From positions 1-9,362 of the forward strand of contig JAILAO010000108.1 of assembly GCA_024681565.1 (NCBI GenBank): 9,362 bases of DNA, read 5' to 3'. Each line of letters begins with the position of its first letter. Position 1 is the first letter of the stretch. The position numbers were made by a program, and so were the translations under genes. This DNA comes from Bacteroidales bacterium (GTDB lineage: Bacteria > Bacteroidota > Bacteroidia > Bacteroidales > UBA932). Of the stretch, positions 1-6,692 are shown piece by piece. The notes below the pieces were generated by a model. The model did no database searches and was not told the DNA's origin. It saw only the letters and a program-made list of their open reading frames with translations.

Positions 1-834
1 TTCACGGATCCGCTCAATGAGATCAAACTCTGTGATGTTCCGGCCGAACTCAAGGCCCTCGGCGAAGTCCGCCGCCTGGCGACGCACCTGACGCTGACCA
101 GTGACCGCAAGCGGGCTTTCCTGGATACGGAAATCCTGACCCCCGAAGGCAAGAGCCGCTATCTCCAGGGCATGCTGGACCTCGAAACCGGCGCCTGGGA
201 CCAGTGGAATGAGACCGAGTGGAACTGCGACCACGGCCAGGTCAACCCGGCGGACGACAACCTCGCCATGGTGGCCTGGGAAGGCTGCTGGGACGAGGCT
301 GGCCGCGCTTTCCAGGAGGAAACCGGCTGGTATCCCCGCATGTGGCTGATGCGCAAGGGCTCCAAGGAACTCATCCCGGCCAAGACCATCAACTTCGCTT
401 CCCACGAGATCTGGGACGACGACGGCAAGGGCCTCTCCTGGTGCGGCCATGGCTATATGGTCGATGAGCACTGCGTCTATCACCGCGACCTTGCCACGGG
501 CGAGGAGGAAGTCTGGGCCGCCGTTCCGGGCGCCCGCCACAACAGCTGCTCTCCGGACAACAAGTATGTCGTCACGGACCAGGCTCCCGAAGGCTGGTGG
601 CGCGGATGCAAATGGCGTGTTGCCTTCTACAACCGTGAAACCGGCAAGTATGTCTGGGTCTTCTCCACGCGTGAGCCCCTCATGCCGCAGGACAACCAGT
701 CCCGTCTGCATCCGGATCCGCACCCGCATTTCGTGATGAACGGCCAGTATGTCGTCTCCACGGCCAGCAACGGCGACGGTCACATGGACCTCTTCGTCAC
801 CCCGGTCGGCCAGTTGATCGAGATGACCAAATAA
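1..834 (+). CDS. Oligogalacturonate lyase-like beta-propeller protein (PL22-related), 5' end missing
   Basis: The frame is open from the first base, so the 277 visible residues are the C-terminal part of a longer protein; family members usually have about 400 residues. The ATG at 172 is internal, because the propeller repeats continue upstream of it. Seen (numbered from base 1): CDHGQVNP at 76-83, SHEIWDDDGK at 134-143, RHNSCSPDNKY at 179-189 and HPDPHPHF at 237-244. Each resembles a conserved blade motif of the oligogalacturonate lyase propeller (Pfam Pectate_lyase22), which beta-eliminates short oligogalacturonides with a metal held by histidines. His135, His180, His241 and His243 are candidate catalytic or metal residues. 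The Gln that I recall three residues before the HPH ligand pair is not present (Pro there), so catalysis is not assured. Family placement is from memory of motifs; a related WD40/TolB-like sugar-binding propeller is the alternative. Signal peptide and promoter lie outside the window. Confidence 0.6.
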   Translation, partial: FTDPLNEIKLCDVPAELKALGEVRRLATHLTLTSDRKRAFLDTEILTPEGKSRYLQGMLDLETGAWDQWNETEWNCDHGQVNPADDNLAMVAWEGCWDEAGRAFQEETGWYPRMWLMRKGSKELIPAKTINFASHEIWDDDGKGLSWCGHGYMVDEHCVYHRDLATGEEEVWAAVPGARHNSCSPDNKYVVTDQAPEGWWRGCKWRVAFYNRETGKYVWVFSTREPLMPQDNQSRLHPDPHPHFVMNGQYVVSTASNGDGHMDLFVTPVGQLIEMTK

Positions 835-849
835 GAGACAGAGCTTTTG

Positions 850-886
850 AAAACGGGACGCTTTCTTGCTGAAAGCGTCCCGTTTT
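850..886. terminator. Bidirectional intrinsic terminator between convergent genes
   Basis: A perfect 16-bp stem (arms 850-865 and 871-886; left arm aaaacgggacgctttc) encloses a 5-base loop. The arm ends are A-tract on the left and T-tract on the right, so the hairpin is followed by a short U-run on both strands. It starts 15 bases after the stop of the + gene and abuts the nudC stop codon at 887-889, which fits use by both convergent units. Confidence 0.85.
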
Positions 887-1666
887 CTATTGGGCGAAGC
901 GGCCGTTGATCAGGCGCCAGGCAATCGAGCCAGGCTTGGGCAGCGGCGGCAGCGAATCCCGTCGGAACCAGCGGGCGTCAGCGATCTCCGACTCCTGGAT
1001 GCAGAGCTCTCCGCTCTTGTAGTCGGCATAGAAGCCAACCATCAACTGGTCGGGGAAGGGCCATCCCTGGCTGCCGGCATAGCGGATGTTCTCCACCTCC
1101 AGGGCCGTTTCCTCGCGGACTTCACGGCGGAGCGCCTGTTCGAGCGTCTCGCCGACTTCCACGAAACCGGCCAGGCAGGCATAGATGCCCGCGCGGTCTT
1201 TGATGTTGCGCAGCAGCAGGATCTCGTCTCCCCTGCTGATCAGCGTGATGATGCAGGGTTCGACGCGGGGGAAATGCAGTCGTCCACAGGACGGGCATGC
1301 CAGCGCTGCCTCAGTGGCATGGAGCTGCAGGGGCTGTCCGCAGAAAGGACAATAGCGGTTGTCCGCCAGCCATTGGGCCAGGCTCTTCATCCGGGCGGCG
1401 CGGGCGTTTTCCGCATCGTCGTGGGCAAAGAAATAAGCCGGAACCGGGGTGAATTCATATCCCGCGGGAGCGGCCGTATCCGCTTGAAGCAGGATGCCGA
1501 CGGACTGCCAGGCCGTATCCTCGCAGCATTGCAGGATACAATTGTCAAGGGAGGCGACTGCTCCCGCATCCGCGGCGTCGCCTCCCTTGTCGGTGAGGAT
1601 CTCCCGTCCCCGGAAGATGTAGGTCCGCTTCCCCTCCCAGGAAGTGATGTGGTCGAGAAGCGCCAT
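887..1666 (-). CDS. nudC: NAD(+) diphosphatase / NAD-capped RNA pyrophosphohydrolase NudC
   Basis: 259 residues, the usual NudC length. NudC hydrolyses the pyrophosphate of NAD(H), giving NMN and AMP, and removes NAD caps from RNA; it is cytoplasmic and Mg/Mn-dependent. Seen (ATG numbering): an N-terminal domain (1-100), a zinc ribbon with Cys106, Cys109, Cys124 and Cys127 (CPFC...CPSC), and a Nudix box from Gly167 to Leu189 with Glu173, Arg181, Glu182, Glu185 and Glu186 in the GX5EX7REUXEE spacing. The usual Gly near the end of the box is Ala188. The NudC signature SQPWPFP appears as SQGWPFP (199-205), followed by DQLM. The C-terminal SIAWRLI also fits. The ATG at 1666 is preferred; a TTG codon directly before it (1667-1669) would add one residue. 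It lies 12 bases after the stop of the lipoprotein gene upstream, so the two are probably one transcript from the promoter near 2331. Confidence 0.93.
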   Translation of the reverse strand: MALLDHITSWEGKRTYIFRGREILTDKGGDAADAGAVASLDNCILQCCEDTAWQSVGILLQADTAAPAGYEFTPVPAYFFAHDDAENARAARMKSLAQWLADNRYCPFCGQPLQLHATEAALACPSCGRLHFPRVEPCIITLISRGDEILLLRNIKDRAGIYACLAGFVEVGETLEQALRREVREETALEVENIRYAGSQGWPFPDQLMVGFYADYKSGELCIQESEIADARWFRRDSLPPLPKPGSIAWRLINGRFAQ

Positions 1667-1678
1667 CAATGGATTTTG

Positions 1679-2296
1679 TTAATACCAGGGGTTCTCGTTG
1701 GCCGGGGTGCGGATGTCGCTCAGGCACTGGATCTCATTGAGGAACCATTCGCCGGTGCTGCCTTTCTGGCGGAGCTTGATGGTGCGCGGGGAGTCTGCGC
1801 CGCCGGATTGTACCCGGATCGATGCCCATCCTGCCGTCTGGAAGGTGTAGGGATTGCTGACGGGAGTGAATTTATAAGGGTTCTTGGGCGTGTAGTTGTT
1901 GTCCGGCGTGGCTCCCTGGAAGAAAGAGCGCGGCTTGTATGCCTTGCCTTGCAGGCGCTCGCGGATGAACTGCCTTTCGTAAGTGGAAAGGTCATCGGGA
2001 CCTTTCAGCCAGTTGAGCATTTCGAAGCAATCTTCCGGGTTGGTCTCGTAACGGCAGAGCGCGGCCATCACGAGGGCGGCGACCCCGTACGGGTCTTTCA
2101 TGTTGGCCTCGGGAAGCTGCTTGAGCTGATCGACATTCTCGGGGAGATTGTAGAACGTGTAGGTCTTGATACCGCCGTTCAGGATGCTGGAGGTGTTGAT
2201 GCCGGCCTTGTCGGCAACGGTCTTGCGGGTCGAACAGCCTCCAAGCACGGTCAAAGCGGCTGCAAAAGACAGCGCAATGCTGAAGAAACGTCTCAT
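1679..2296 (-). CDS. Uncharacterized lipoprotein, DUF6935-like
   Basis: 205 residues, complete. Residues 1-21 are a lipoprotein signal: MRRFF, a hydrophobic stretch, then lipobox LGGC with Cys21. The following residues (STRK) do not look like the acidic surface-export signal of Bacteroidota, so an inner-facing or periplasmic location is inferred. The body contains DPYGVAALVMAALCRYETN (68-86), FEMLNWLKGPDDLSTYERQF (91-110), a stretch around FFQGATPDNNYTPKNPY (125-141), SGGADSPRTIKLRQKGSTG (164-182) and a C-terminus EWFLNEI...DIRTPANENPWY. This pattern matches, from memory, the DUF6935 family, whose function is unknown. It is the first gene of a leftward unit with nudC and is preceded by a perfect Bacteroidota -7 element about 35 bases upstream. 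No catalytic motif was recognised, and no function is proposed. Confidence 0.85.
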   Translation of the reverse strand: MRRFFSIALSFAAALTVLGGCSTRKTVADKAGINTSSILNGGIKTYTFYNLPENVDQLKQLPEANMKDPYGVAALVMAALCRYETNPEDCFEMLNWLKGPDDLSTYERQFIRERLQGKAYKPRSFFQGATPDNNYTPKNPYKFTPVSNPYTFQTAGWASIRVQSGGADSPRTIKLRQKGSTGEWFLNEIQCLSDIRTPANENPWY

Positions 2297-2330
2297 ATCT
2301 GATTAATTTAAAGGTTAGCAGGCTCTTCCA

Positions 2331-2338
2331 CAAATATA
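2331..2338 (-). promoter_or_regulatory. Bacteroidota -7 promoter element for the lipoprotein-nudC unit
   Basis: Read on the minus strand this is TATATTTG, a perfect match to the Bacteroidota consensus TAnnTTTG. It lies 34 bases before the ATG at 2296, giving a leader of roughly 30 bases. A TTG about 23 bases further upstream (minus strand, near 2364-2362) could be the -33 part, at the long end of the usual spacing. Confidence 0.7.
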
Positions 2339-2350
2339 AGAATTTTCTCC

Positions 2351-2358
2351 TATATTTG
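2351..2358 (+). promoter_or_regulatory. Bacteroidota -7 promoter element for the beta-helix/TIM-barrel gene
   Basis: TATATTTG is a perfect TAnnTTTG match, 21 bases before the ATG at 2380, so the expected leader is only about 15 bases. No clear TTTG-type -33 element is seen at the usual distance. No Shine-Dalgarno sequence precedes the start, which is normal in Bacteroidota. Confidence 0.7.
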
Positions 2359-2379
2359 TATCAATAGACCACAACCATT

Positions 2380-5300
2380 ATGCACCGTTCCCTTTTCGTC
2401 CTTCCGTTTCTGCTGACTTGCGGCATCCTGGCTGCGCAGTCTCCCGAAGCACTGACCGTGACTCCGGACCAGCAGGTCCAGTACAATCCCTACCCCAACG
2501 GCGACCGTATTCCGGATTACTCTTATTGCGGCTACCGGGCCTCGGAAGTGCCTGTTCCCGACCTGCTGGCGGATCCGACCGTCAGTGTGGTACGTGTAGG
2601 ACCGTCCGGCGGGGACGACACCTGCAATATCCAGGACGCCATCGATTATGTCGGCGGACTGCCCCTGCGCGGTGACGGCTTCCGCGGCGTCGTGCTGTTG
2701 GAACCGGGCCGCTTCCGGCTTGACGGCTCCTTGCTGCTGGACCGCAGCGGTGTCGTGCTGCGCGGATCCGGGGAACTCCGGACGACCTTGTTCGCTGCCG
2801 GTCATGGCCGCGAGACCGTCGTGCGCATCGCCGGACAGGATGATGCGGCAGAAGGGCCGGGGCTGCCCCTGCAGACGGACTATCTGCCGGTCAACGCCTC
2901 CGTGATCCCGCTCCCGGCGGGGCACGGCCTGCAGGCCGGAGACCGCATCCGCATCACGCGTCCTTCTACGCAGGAATGGATCCACCTGCTGGGTGCAGAC
3001 CGCATCGGCATGAGTGCCGACTACCACCATTGGCTTTGGGCCCCCGGCGATTTCGACCTGGTTTTCGACCGGACGGTCGTCGCCGCGGACGCTGCCGGCA
3101 TCACGGTGGATGTCCCCCTGCCGGTGGCCTTTGACGCCCGCTACGGCGGCGGAACGGTCACGCCCTATCGCTGGGACGGCCGCATCGACCACATCGGCGT
3201 GGAGAATCTCCGCATCGTATCCGACTGTGCGGAGGGACGGCCCAGGGATGAGGACCATCGCTGGATGGCCGTCACCTTCGAAAATGTCGAGGATGCCTGG
3301 GCCCGCCGCATCGTGGCGGAACATTTCGTCAGCTCACTGGCGGCCGTCTGGGAAACGGCCCGTCGCATCACCGTAGAGGATTGCAAGAACCTCGCGCCCG
3401 TCGGGGAAATCGGCGGATACCGCCGGCTCGCCTTCCAGACGCTCGGACAGCAGACCCTTTTCCAGCGCTGCTGGTCCGAGGAGGGTTGGCACGACTTTTC
3501 CGTCGGTCCGCTTGCAGCCGGTCCGAACGCTTTCGTTCAGTGCTGGGCGGAACGTCCGCACAGCTGGAGCGGTGCGCTGGGCGGCTGGTCCTGCGGCACG
3601 CTGTTCGACCGCACGACCGTCGCATCCGCGCCGATCAAGTTCTCGAACGTTTATCTGGACAATATGGGCGGCAGCTGGGCTTCCGCCAATGCCCTCTGCT
3701 GGATGTGCCGCACGCCGGAACTGCATCTGGAGGATCCGCCCCTGGCGCACAACTGGGCTTTCGGAACGAGCGGGCAGAGCTACGGCGCCGGATCGCACGG
3801 CGAGCACAAGCTCAACAACCCGGACAGTTTCTACTACGAACAGCTCACCCGGCGCGGGATTGTGACCGATGAAGGGGACAAGGTCATCCACTATCGCCGC
3901 ATTTTCGGCTTTACGGATCCGCTCAAACGGGTCTTCCCGGAGGAATCCCTCGAAGAAGGCCGCCGCAGTGCCGAACCGGCGATGACGATGGACCGCTGGA
4001 TTGACAAAATGATTTCCGAGTATCCGCTCGCGCAGAGCGACCGGGGCGTCCGCGTGGAAACGCTGGGGATCAGGCATCCGCAGCAAAGACCCGCCCCGGC
4101 CCGTCCCATCGGGGTCCGCGACGGCAAGCTGGTGCTGGCGGACGCGTACCTCCCCGGAGGAACCGCCCGTACGCAGATGTGGCAGGGCATGCAGCGGAAG
4201 AGTTATCTCCGGCGTGCGCCGGACAATCTGAACCGCTTTGTCCCCGGCCGCACCGGCCAGGGATATACCGATCAGATCGATACGGTGGTCGCCCACCTCA
4301 AGGCGCGCGGCCAGGCCGGTCTGTACCACTTCCCCGCCCTGTGGTATGAACGCCGCCGGGACGACCACGGCCGCATGATGCGGGCCGATGCCGAAGTCTG
4401 GGCGCCGTTCCTGGAGCAGCCGTTTGCCCGGAGCGGGCAGGGCGAAGCCTACGACCGCCTGAGCCGGTATGACCTGGACCGCTGGAATCCCTGGTACTGG
4501 GACCGCATTGCGGCTTTCTGCGCCCGGGCCGACCTTGCCGGTCTGTTCCTGGTCTCGGAGCATTATCTCCAGCACAATATTATCGAAGAAGGTGCGCACT
4601 GGGCGGATTATCCCTGGCGCAGCGCCAACAATATCAATGAGCTGGGTTTCGCCGAGGAGACCTACTATCAGGCCGACAAGCGCGTTTTCATGGCGGAGCA
4701 ATTCTATGATGTAGAGCACAATGCCCGCCTGGCCGATTACCATCGGAAGTATATCCGCCAGCAGTTGGACGCCGTTGCTCCCTACACCAATGTGATCCAC
4801 CATATCGGCATCGAATACACGGGCCCGCTGCACTTCATGCGCTTCTGGTTGGATTGCATTGCGGAATGGGAACAGGAACACGGCCGTCCGGTCTATGTGA
4901 TGCTGAGCGCCACCAAGGACGTCCAGGATGCTATCCTCAAAGATCCCCGCTACCGCAGGGAAATCGATTTCATCGACATCCGGCAATGGTCCCGGACGGA
5001 GGACGGCTCGCTCTATGCTCCCGATGGCGGTGTCAACCTGGCTCCTCGCCAGTATTCCCGCCTGGTGGATCCCGTCGCTACCGGCCCGGACGCCATCTGG
5101 CGGCAGGTAGCCGAGTATCGCCGGGCTTACCCGGAGATCGCCGTCGTATCCAATGCCGGGCGGGCGGAGAACGCTGCCTGGATCAGTTTTGTAGCCGGAG
5201 GCTCGATGTGCGCCCTGCCGGCTGTACCGGATGAGTCTTTCTGGCGGCAGACGCTGCCGATGGTTCCGGTCGACGCCCTGCATCTGGCCGGAAAGCAATG

Positions 5301-5511
5301 GGGTATGGGACTGCCGGGTACCGGCTATGTGGTTTATTGCGTTGCCGATAAAATCATGCTGGACCTGCGCCGGGACCGCAACGATTATACCCTTCGCTGG
5401 ATCGATCCGGCCACGGGTGCCTGGGACGGTGACGCACAGCAGCTGCGGGGCGGTTCCCGCCTGACCCTCCCCGCCCCCGCACCGGGCCGCGTCGCCTGGC
5501 TCTCCCGCTGA
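2380..5511 (+). CDS. Secreted two-domain glycan enzyme candidate: pectate-lyase-type beta-helix plus TIM-barrel-like domain (DUF6298-like)
   Basis: 1043 residues with a signal peptide at about 1-19 (hydrophobic core, cleavage near AA|Q), so exported. The N-terminal half (about 60-470) begins with GDDTCNIQDAIDYV (78-91), then FRGVVLLEPGRFRL (101-114) and SGVVLRGSG (123-131), the typical opening of pectate-lyase-fold beta-helices, followed by coil-like repeats with ITVEDCKN (330-337). The second half (about 575-985) looks like a TIM barrel: VVAHLKARGQAGLYHFPALW (636-655), WNPWYWDRIAAF (702-713), LAGLFLVSEHYLQHN (719-733), HHIGIEYTGPLHFMRFW (807-823), FIDIRQW (864-870). Glu727 and Glu812 are candidate catalytic acids (inference). 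The last about 55 residues (YTLRWIDPATGAW onward) resemble the C-terminal beta domain of GH140-like proteins. From memory the protein resembles DUF6298 proteins. Substrate is unknown; plant-wall pectic glycan is a guess from the fold and the lyase-like gene upstream. Confidence 0.8.
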   Translation: MHRSLFVLPFLLTCGILAAQSPEALTVTPDQQVQYNPYPNGDRIPDYSYCGYRASEVPVPDLLADPTVSVVRVGPSGGDDTCNIQDAIDYVGGLPLRGDGFRGVVLLEPGRFRLDGSLLLDRSGVVLRGSGELRTTLFAAGHGRETVVRIAGQDDAAEGPGLPLQTDYLPVNASVIPLPAGHGLQAGDRIRITRPSTQEWIHLLGADRIGMSADYHHWLWAPGDFDLVFDRTVVAADAAGITVDVPLPVAFDARYGGGTVTPYRWDGRIDHIGVENLRIVSDCAEGRPRDEDHRWMAVTFENVEDAWARRIVAEHFVSSLAAVWETARRITVEDCKNLAPVGEIGGYRRLAFQTLGQQTLFQRCWSEEGWHDFSVGPLAAGPNAFVQCWAERPHSWSGALGGWSCGTLFDRTTVASAPIKFSNVYLDNMGGSWASANALCWMCRTPELHLEDPPLAHNWAFGTSGQSYGAGSHGEHKLNNPDSFYYEQLTRRGIVTDEGDKVIHYRRIFGFTDPLKRVFPEESLEEGRRSAEPAMTMDRWIDKMISEYPLAQSDRGVRVETLGIRHPQQRPAPARPIGVRDGKLVLADAYLPGGTARTQMWQGMQRKSYLRRAPDNLNRFVPGRTGQGYTDQIDTVVAHLKARGQAGLYHFPALWYERRRDDHGRMMRADAEVWAPFLEQPFARSGQGEAYDRLSRYDLDRWNPWYWDRIAAFCARADLAGLFLVSEHYLQHNIIEEGAHWADYPWRSANNINELGFAEETYYQADKRVFMAEQFYDVEHNARLADYHRKYIRQQLDAVAPYTNVIHHIGIEYTGPLHFMRFWLDCIAEWEQEHGRPVYVMLSATKDVQDAILKDPRYRREIDFIDIRQWSRTEDGSLYAPDGGVNLAPRQYSRLVDPVATGPDAIWRQVAEYRRAYPEIAVVSNAGRAENAAWISFVAGGSMCALPAVPDESFWRQTLPMVPVDALHLAGKQWGMGLPGTGYVVYCVADKIMLDLRRDRNDYTLRWIDPATGAWDGDAQQLRGGSRLTLPAPAPGRVAWLSR

Positions 5512-5517
5512 ATGACT

Positions 5518-5525
5518 GAGTTTTG
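5518..5525 (+). promoter_or_regulatory. Possible weak -7 element before the repeat-protein gene
   Basis: GAGTTTTG matches TAnnTTTG except for the first base and lies 21 bases before the ATG at 5547, the same distance as the perfect element at 2351 from its gene. No -33 element was recognised, and the 35-base gap holds no hairpin, so read-through from the large upstream gene is equally possible. Confidence 0.2.
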
Positions 5526-5546
5526 ACTTAAAACAACCTGATACAC

Positions 5547-5954
5547 ATGAAAAAAATACTTGTCCTCCTACTTGCATCCCTGTTCCTGCTGACAGGAATG
5601 GAAGCGCGTGCCCAGCGTCTGGAAAACAGTTCCCACAGCACCATCGGTTATATCGGATCCAACGGCCGTATCGAGAATGCCAGCCATTCTACCATCGGCT
5701 ATTTCAACAATGGCCGGGTGGAAAATGCTTCTCATTCGACCATCGGGTATATCAACAACGGCCGTTTCGAGAATTCATCCCATTCCACCATCGGCTACTT
5801 CAACAACGGCCGGGTGGAAAACGCTTCCCATTCGACGGTCGGTTATGTCAATAACGGCCGTGTAGAGAACCAGTCACACAGTACCATCGGTTATTACAAC
5901 GGGGTCAATCCTGACTGGGTCGCCTTCTTTTTCTTTCACATGAGTGTCCGATAA
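5547..5954 (+). CDS. Small secreted tandem-repeat protein, '5-fold beta-flower'-like
   Basis: 135 residues. Residues 1-22 form a clear signal peptide (MKKILVLLLASLFLL core, ARA|Q cleavage). Residues 24-119 are six tandem repeats of about 16 residues with consensus R-[IVF]-E-N-[AS]-S-H-S-T-[IV]-G-Y-x-N-N-G; the first has 17 and the last 15. The tail is GVNPDWVAFFFFHMSVR, with a run of four Phe. From memory this pattern resembles the '5-fold beta-flower' proteins of Bacteroidales, whose role is not established to my knowledge. The repeats should each form a short beta hairpin and together a closed ring-like structure (inference). It starts 35 bases after the large glycan-enzyme gene with no terminator between, so co-transcription is likely. 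The ATG at 5547 is supported by the signal peptide. Confidence 0.85.
   Translation: MKKILVLLLASLFLLTGMEARAQRLENSSHSTIGYIGSNGRIENASHSTIGYFNNGRVENASHSTIGYINNGRFENSSHSTIGYFNNGRVENASHSTVGYVNNGRVENQSHSTIGYYNGVNPDWVAFFFFHMSVR
5616..5903 (+). repeat. Six in-frame 48-base coding repeats
   Basis: The units start at 5616, 5667, 5715, 5763, 5811 and 5859 (51, 48, 48, 48, 48 and 45 bases). By hand count units 2 and 4 differ at 8 of 48 positions and units 3 and 5 at 7 of 48, whereas units 2 and 3 differ at 12 and units 3 and 4 at 11. This suggests that units 4-5 arose by copying units 2-3 as one 96-base block. Most differences are synonymous in the HSTIGY core. Confidence 0.85.
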
Positions 5955-5969
5955 CACCGGCTGTATCAT

Positions 5970-6004
5970 AAAGAACGGCTCCTGGATCCCAGGAGCCGTT
6001 CTTT
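5970..6004. terminator. Bidirectional intrinsic terminator between repeat-protein and aquaporin genes
   Basis: A perfect 16-bp stem (arms 5970-5985 and 5989-6004; left arm aaagaacggctcctgg) has a 3-base loop (atc). The right arm ends in TTCTTT, and the complement of the left arm also ends in TTCTTT, so both strands carry a U-rich tail. It lies 15 bases after the + stop and 19 bases after the - stop at 6024. Confidence 0.85.
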
Positions 6005-6023
6005 CAATTGTCCGGAGAGGAAA

Positions 6024-6692
6024 TTACTCTTTGGCGAGATATTTCCAGACGAGGGCGGACAGGGCCGCACCGGCGCAGGGACCGACGATGAACACCCAGA
6101 CGTTGGCGAGGGACTCGCCGCCGTTGAAGAGGGCCGGGCCGATGGAACGGGCCGGGTTGACGGAGGTGCCGGTCAGGTTGATGCAGACGAGGTGCACGAG
6201 GACGAGCGTGAGACCGATCGCGAGGCCGGCGAGGTTGCCGGCACCCTTCTTGGCATCGGTGCTTCCGAGCACGACGAGCACGAAGATAAAGGTGGCGAGG
6301 CACTCAACGAGAAGAGCGCCGCCCACACCGCCGGCATTGGCGACACCGTTGGTACCGAGGCCGCCGGTCAGATCCGGAGCGGAGACCACATTGGAGAGGA
6401 GCAGCAGGACGGCACCGGCGATGATACCGCCGATGATCTGGCCGCACCAATAACCGCAGGCGTCTTTCCAGGTCATGCGACCGGAGAGGGCGACGGCGAG
6501 GGTGATGGCCGGGTTGATGTGGCAACCGGAGATGTTGCCGATCGTGTAAGCCATGGCGATGACGGTGAGACCGAAAGCAATGGCGGTACCGACGACACCG
6601 GCAGGAGTGTTGCAGCCGAGGAACATGGCGGTTCCGCAGCCCAAAAGCGTCAGAACAAAAGTTCCGATGCATTCAGCAATGTACTTTTTCAT
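6024..6692 (-). CDS. aqpZ: Aquaporin, AqpZ-type water channel
   Basis: 222 residues, the normal length for a bacterial major intrinsic protein with six membrane helices and two half-helices. It passes water across the inner membrane. Seen: both NPA motifs (HINPAITLAV with Asn60-Ala62, and TSVNPARS with Asn179-Ala181). Aligning by eye with E. coli AqpZ, the selectivity-filter residues are Phe40, His167, Thr176 and Arg182, the Phe-His-Thr-Arg set of water-specific channels rather than the open filter of glycerol facilitators. The N-terminus KYIAECIGTFVLTLLGCGTA matches the family start and supports the ATG at 6692. It is a single-gene unit, divergent from the HerA-like gene and convergent with the repeat-protein gene across a shared terminator. 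Confidence 0.95.
   Translation of the reverse strand: MKKYIAECIGTFVLTLLGCGTAMFLGCNTPAGVVGTAIAFGLTVIAMAYTIGNISGCHINPAITLAVALSGRMTWKDACGYWCGQIIGGIIAGAVLLLLSNVVSAPDLTGGLGTNGVANAGGVGGALLVECLATFIFVLVVLGSTDAKKGAGNLAGLAIGLTLVLVHLVCINLTGTSVNPARSIGPALFNGGESLANVWVFIVGPCAGAALSALVWKYLAKE

Larger units (their letters stand above)
2331..2358. repeat. Inverted repeat formed by the two divergent -7 elements
   Basis: CAAATATA (2331-2338) and TATATTTG (2351-2358) are perfect inverted copies separated by 12 AT-rich bases. Each arm is also the -7 element of one of two divergent genes. The symmetry may simply follow from two promoters back to back, or it may be an operator. The -33 region of each promoter would cover the other -7 element. 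Confidence 0.75.

Noticed and set aside
172..834. Complete 220-residue gene starting at the ATG at 172
   Set aside because: The frame is open to the window edge and the upstream residues continue the same repeat pattern, so the gene is a 5'-truncated longer one.
866..2302. 478-codon open frame on the + strand opposite nudC and the lipoprotein gene
   Set aside because: It runs antisense through two well-supported genes, its translation has no recognisable domain, and long antisense frames are expected from GC-rich third positions.
2350..3324. 324-codon open frame on the - strand over the start of the glycan-enzyme gene
   Set aside because: It covers the divergent promoter and the signal peptide coding part, and shows no domain.
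3334..5577. 747-codon open frame on the - strand opposite the glycan-enzyme gene
   Set aside because: The + strand has a signal peptide, coherent domains and a promoter. The antisense product has no recognisable fold and would cross the start of the repeat-protein gene; it is a composition shadow.
5616..5903. CRISPR-like array
   Set aside because: The 48-base units are in frame, have no spacers, lie inside a signal-peptide-bearing coding gene and diverge mostly at synonymous sites.
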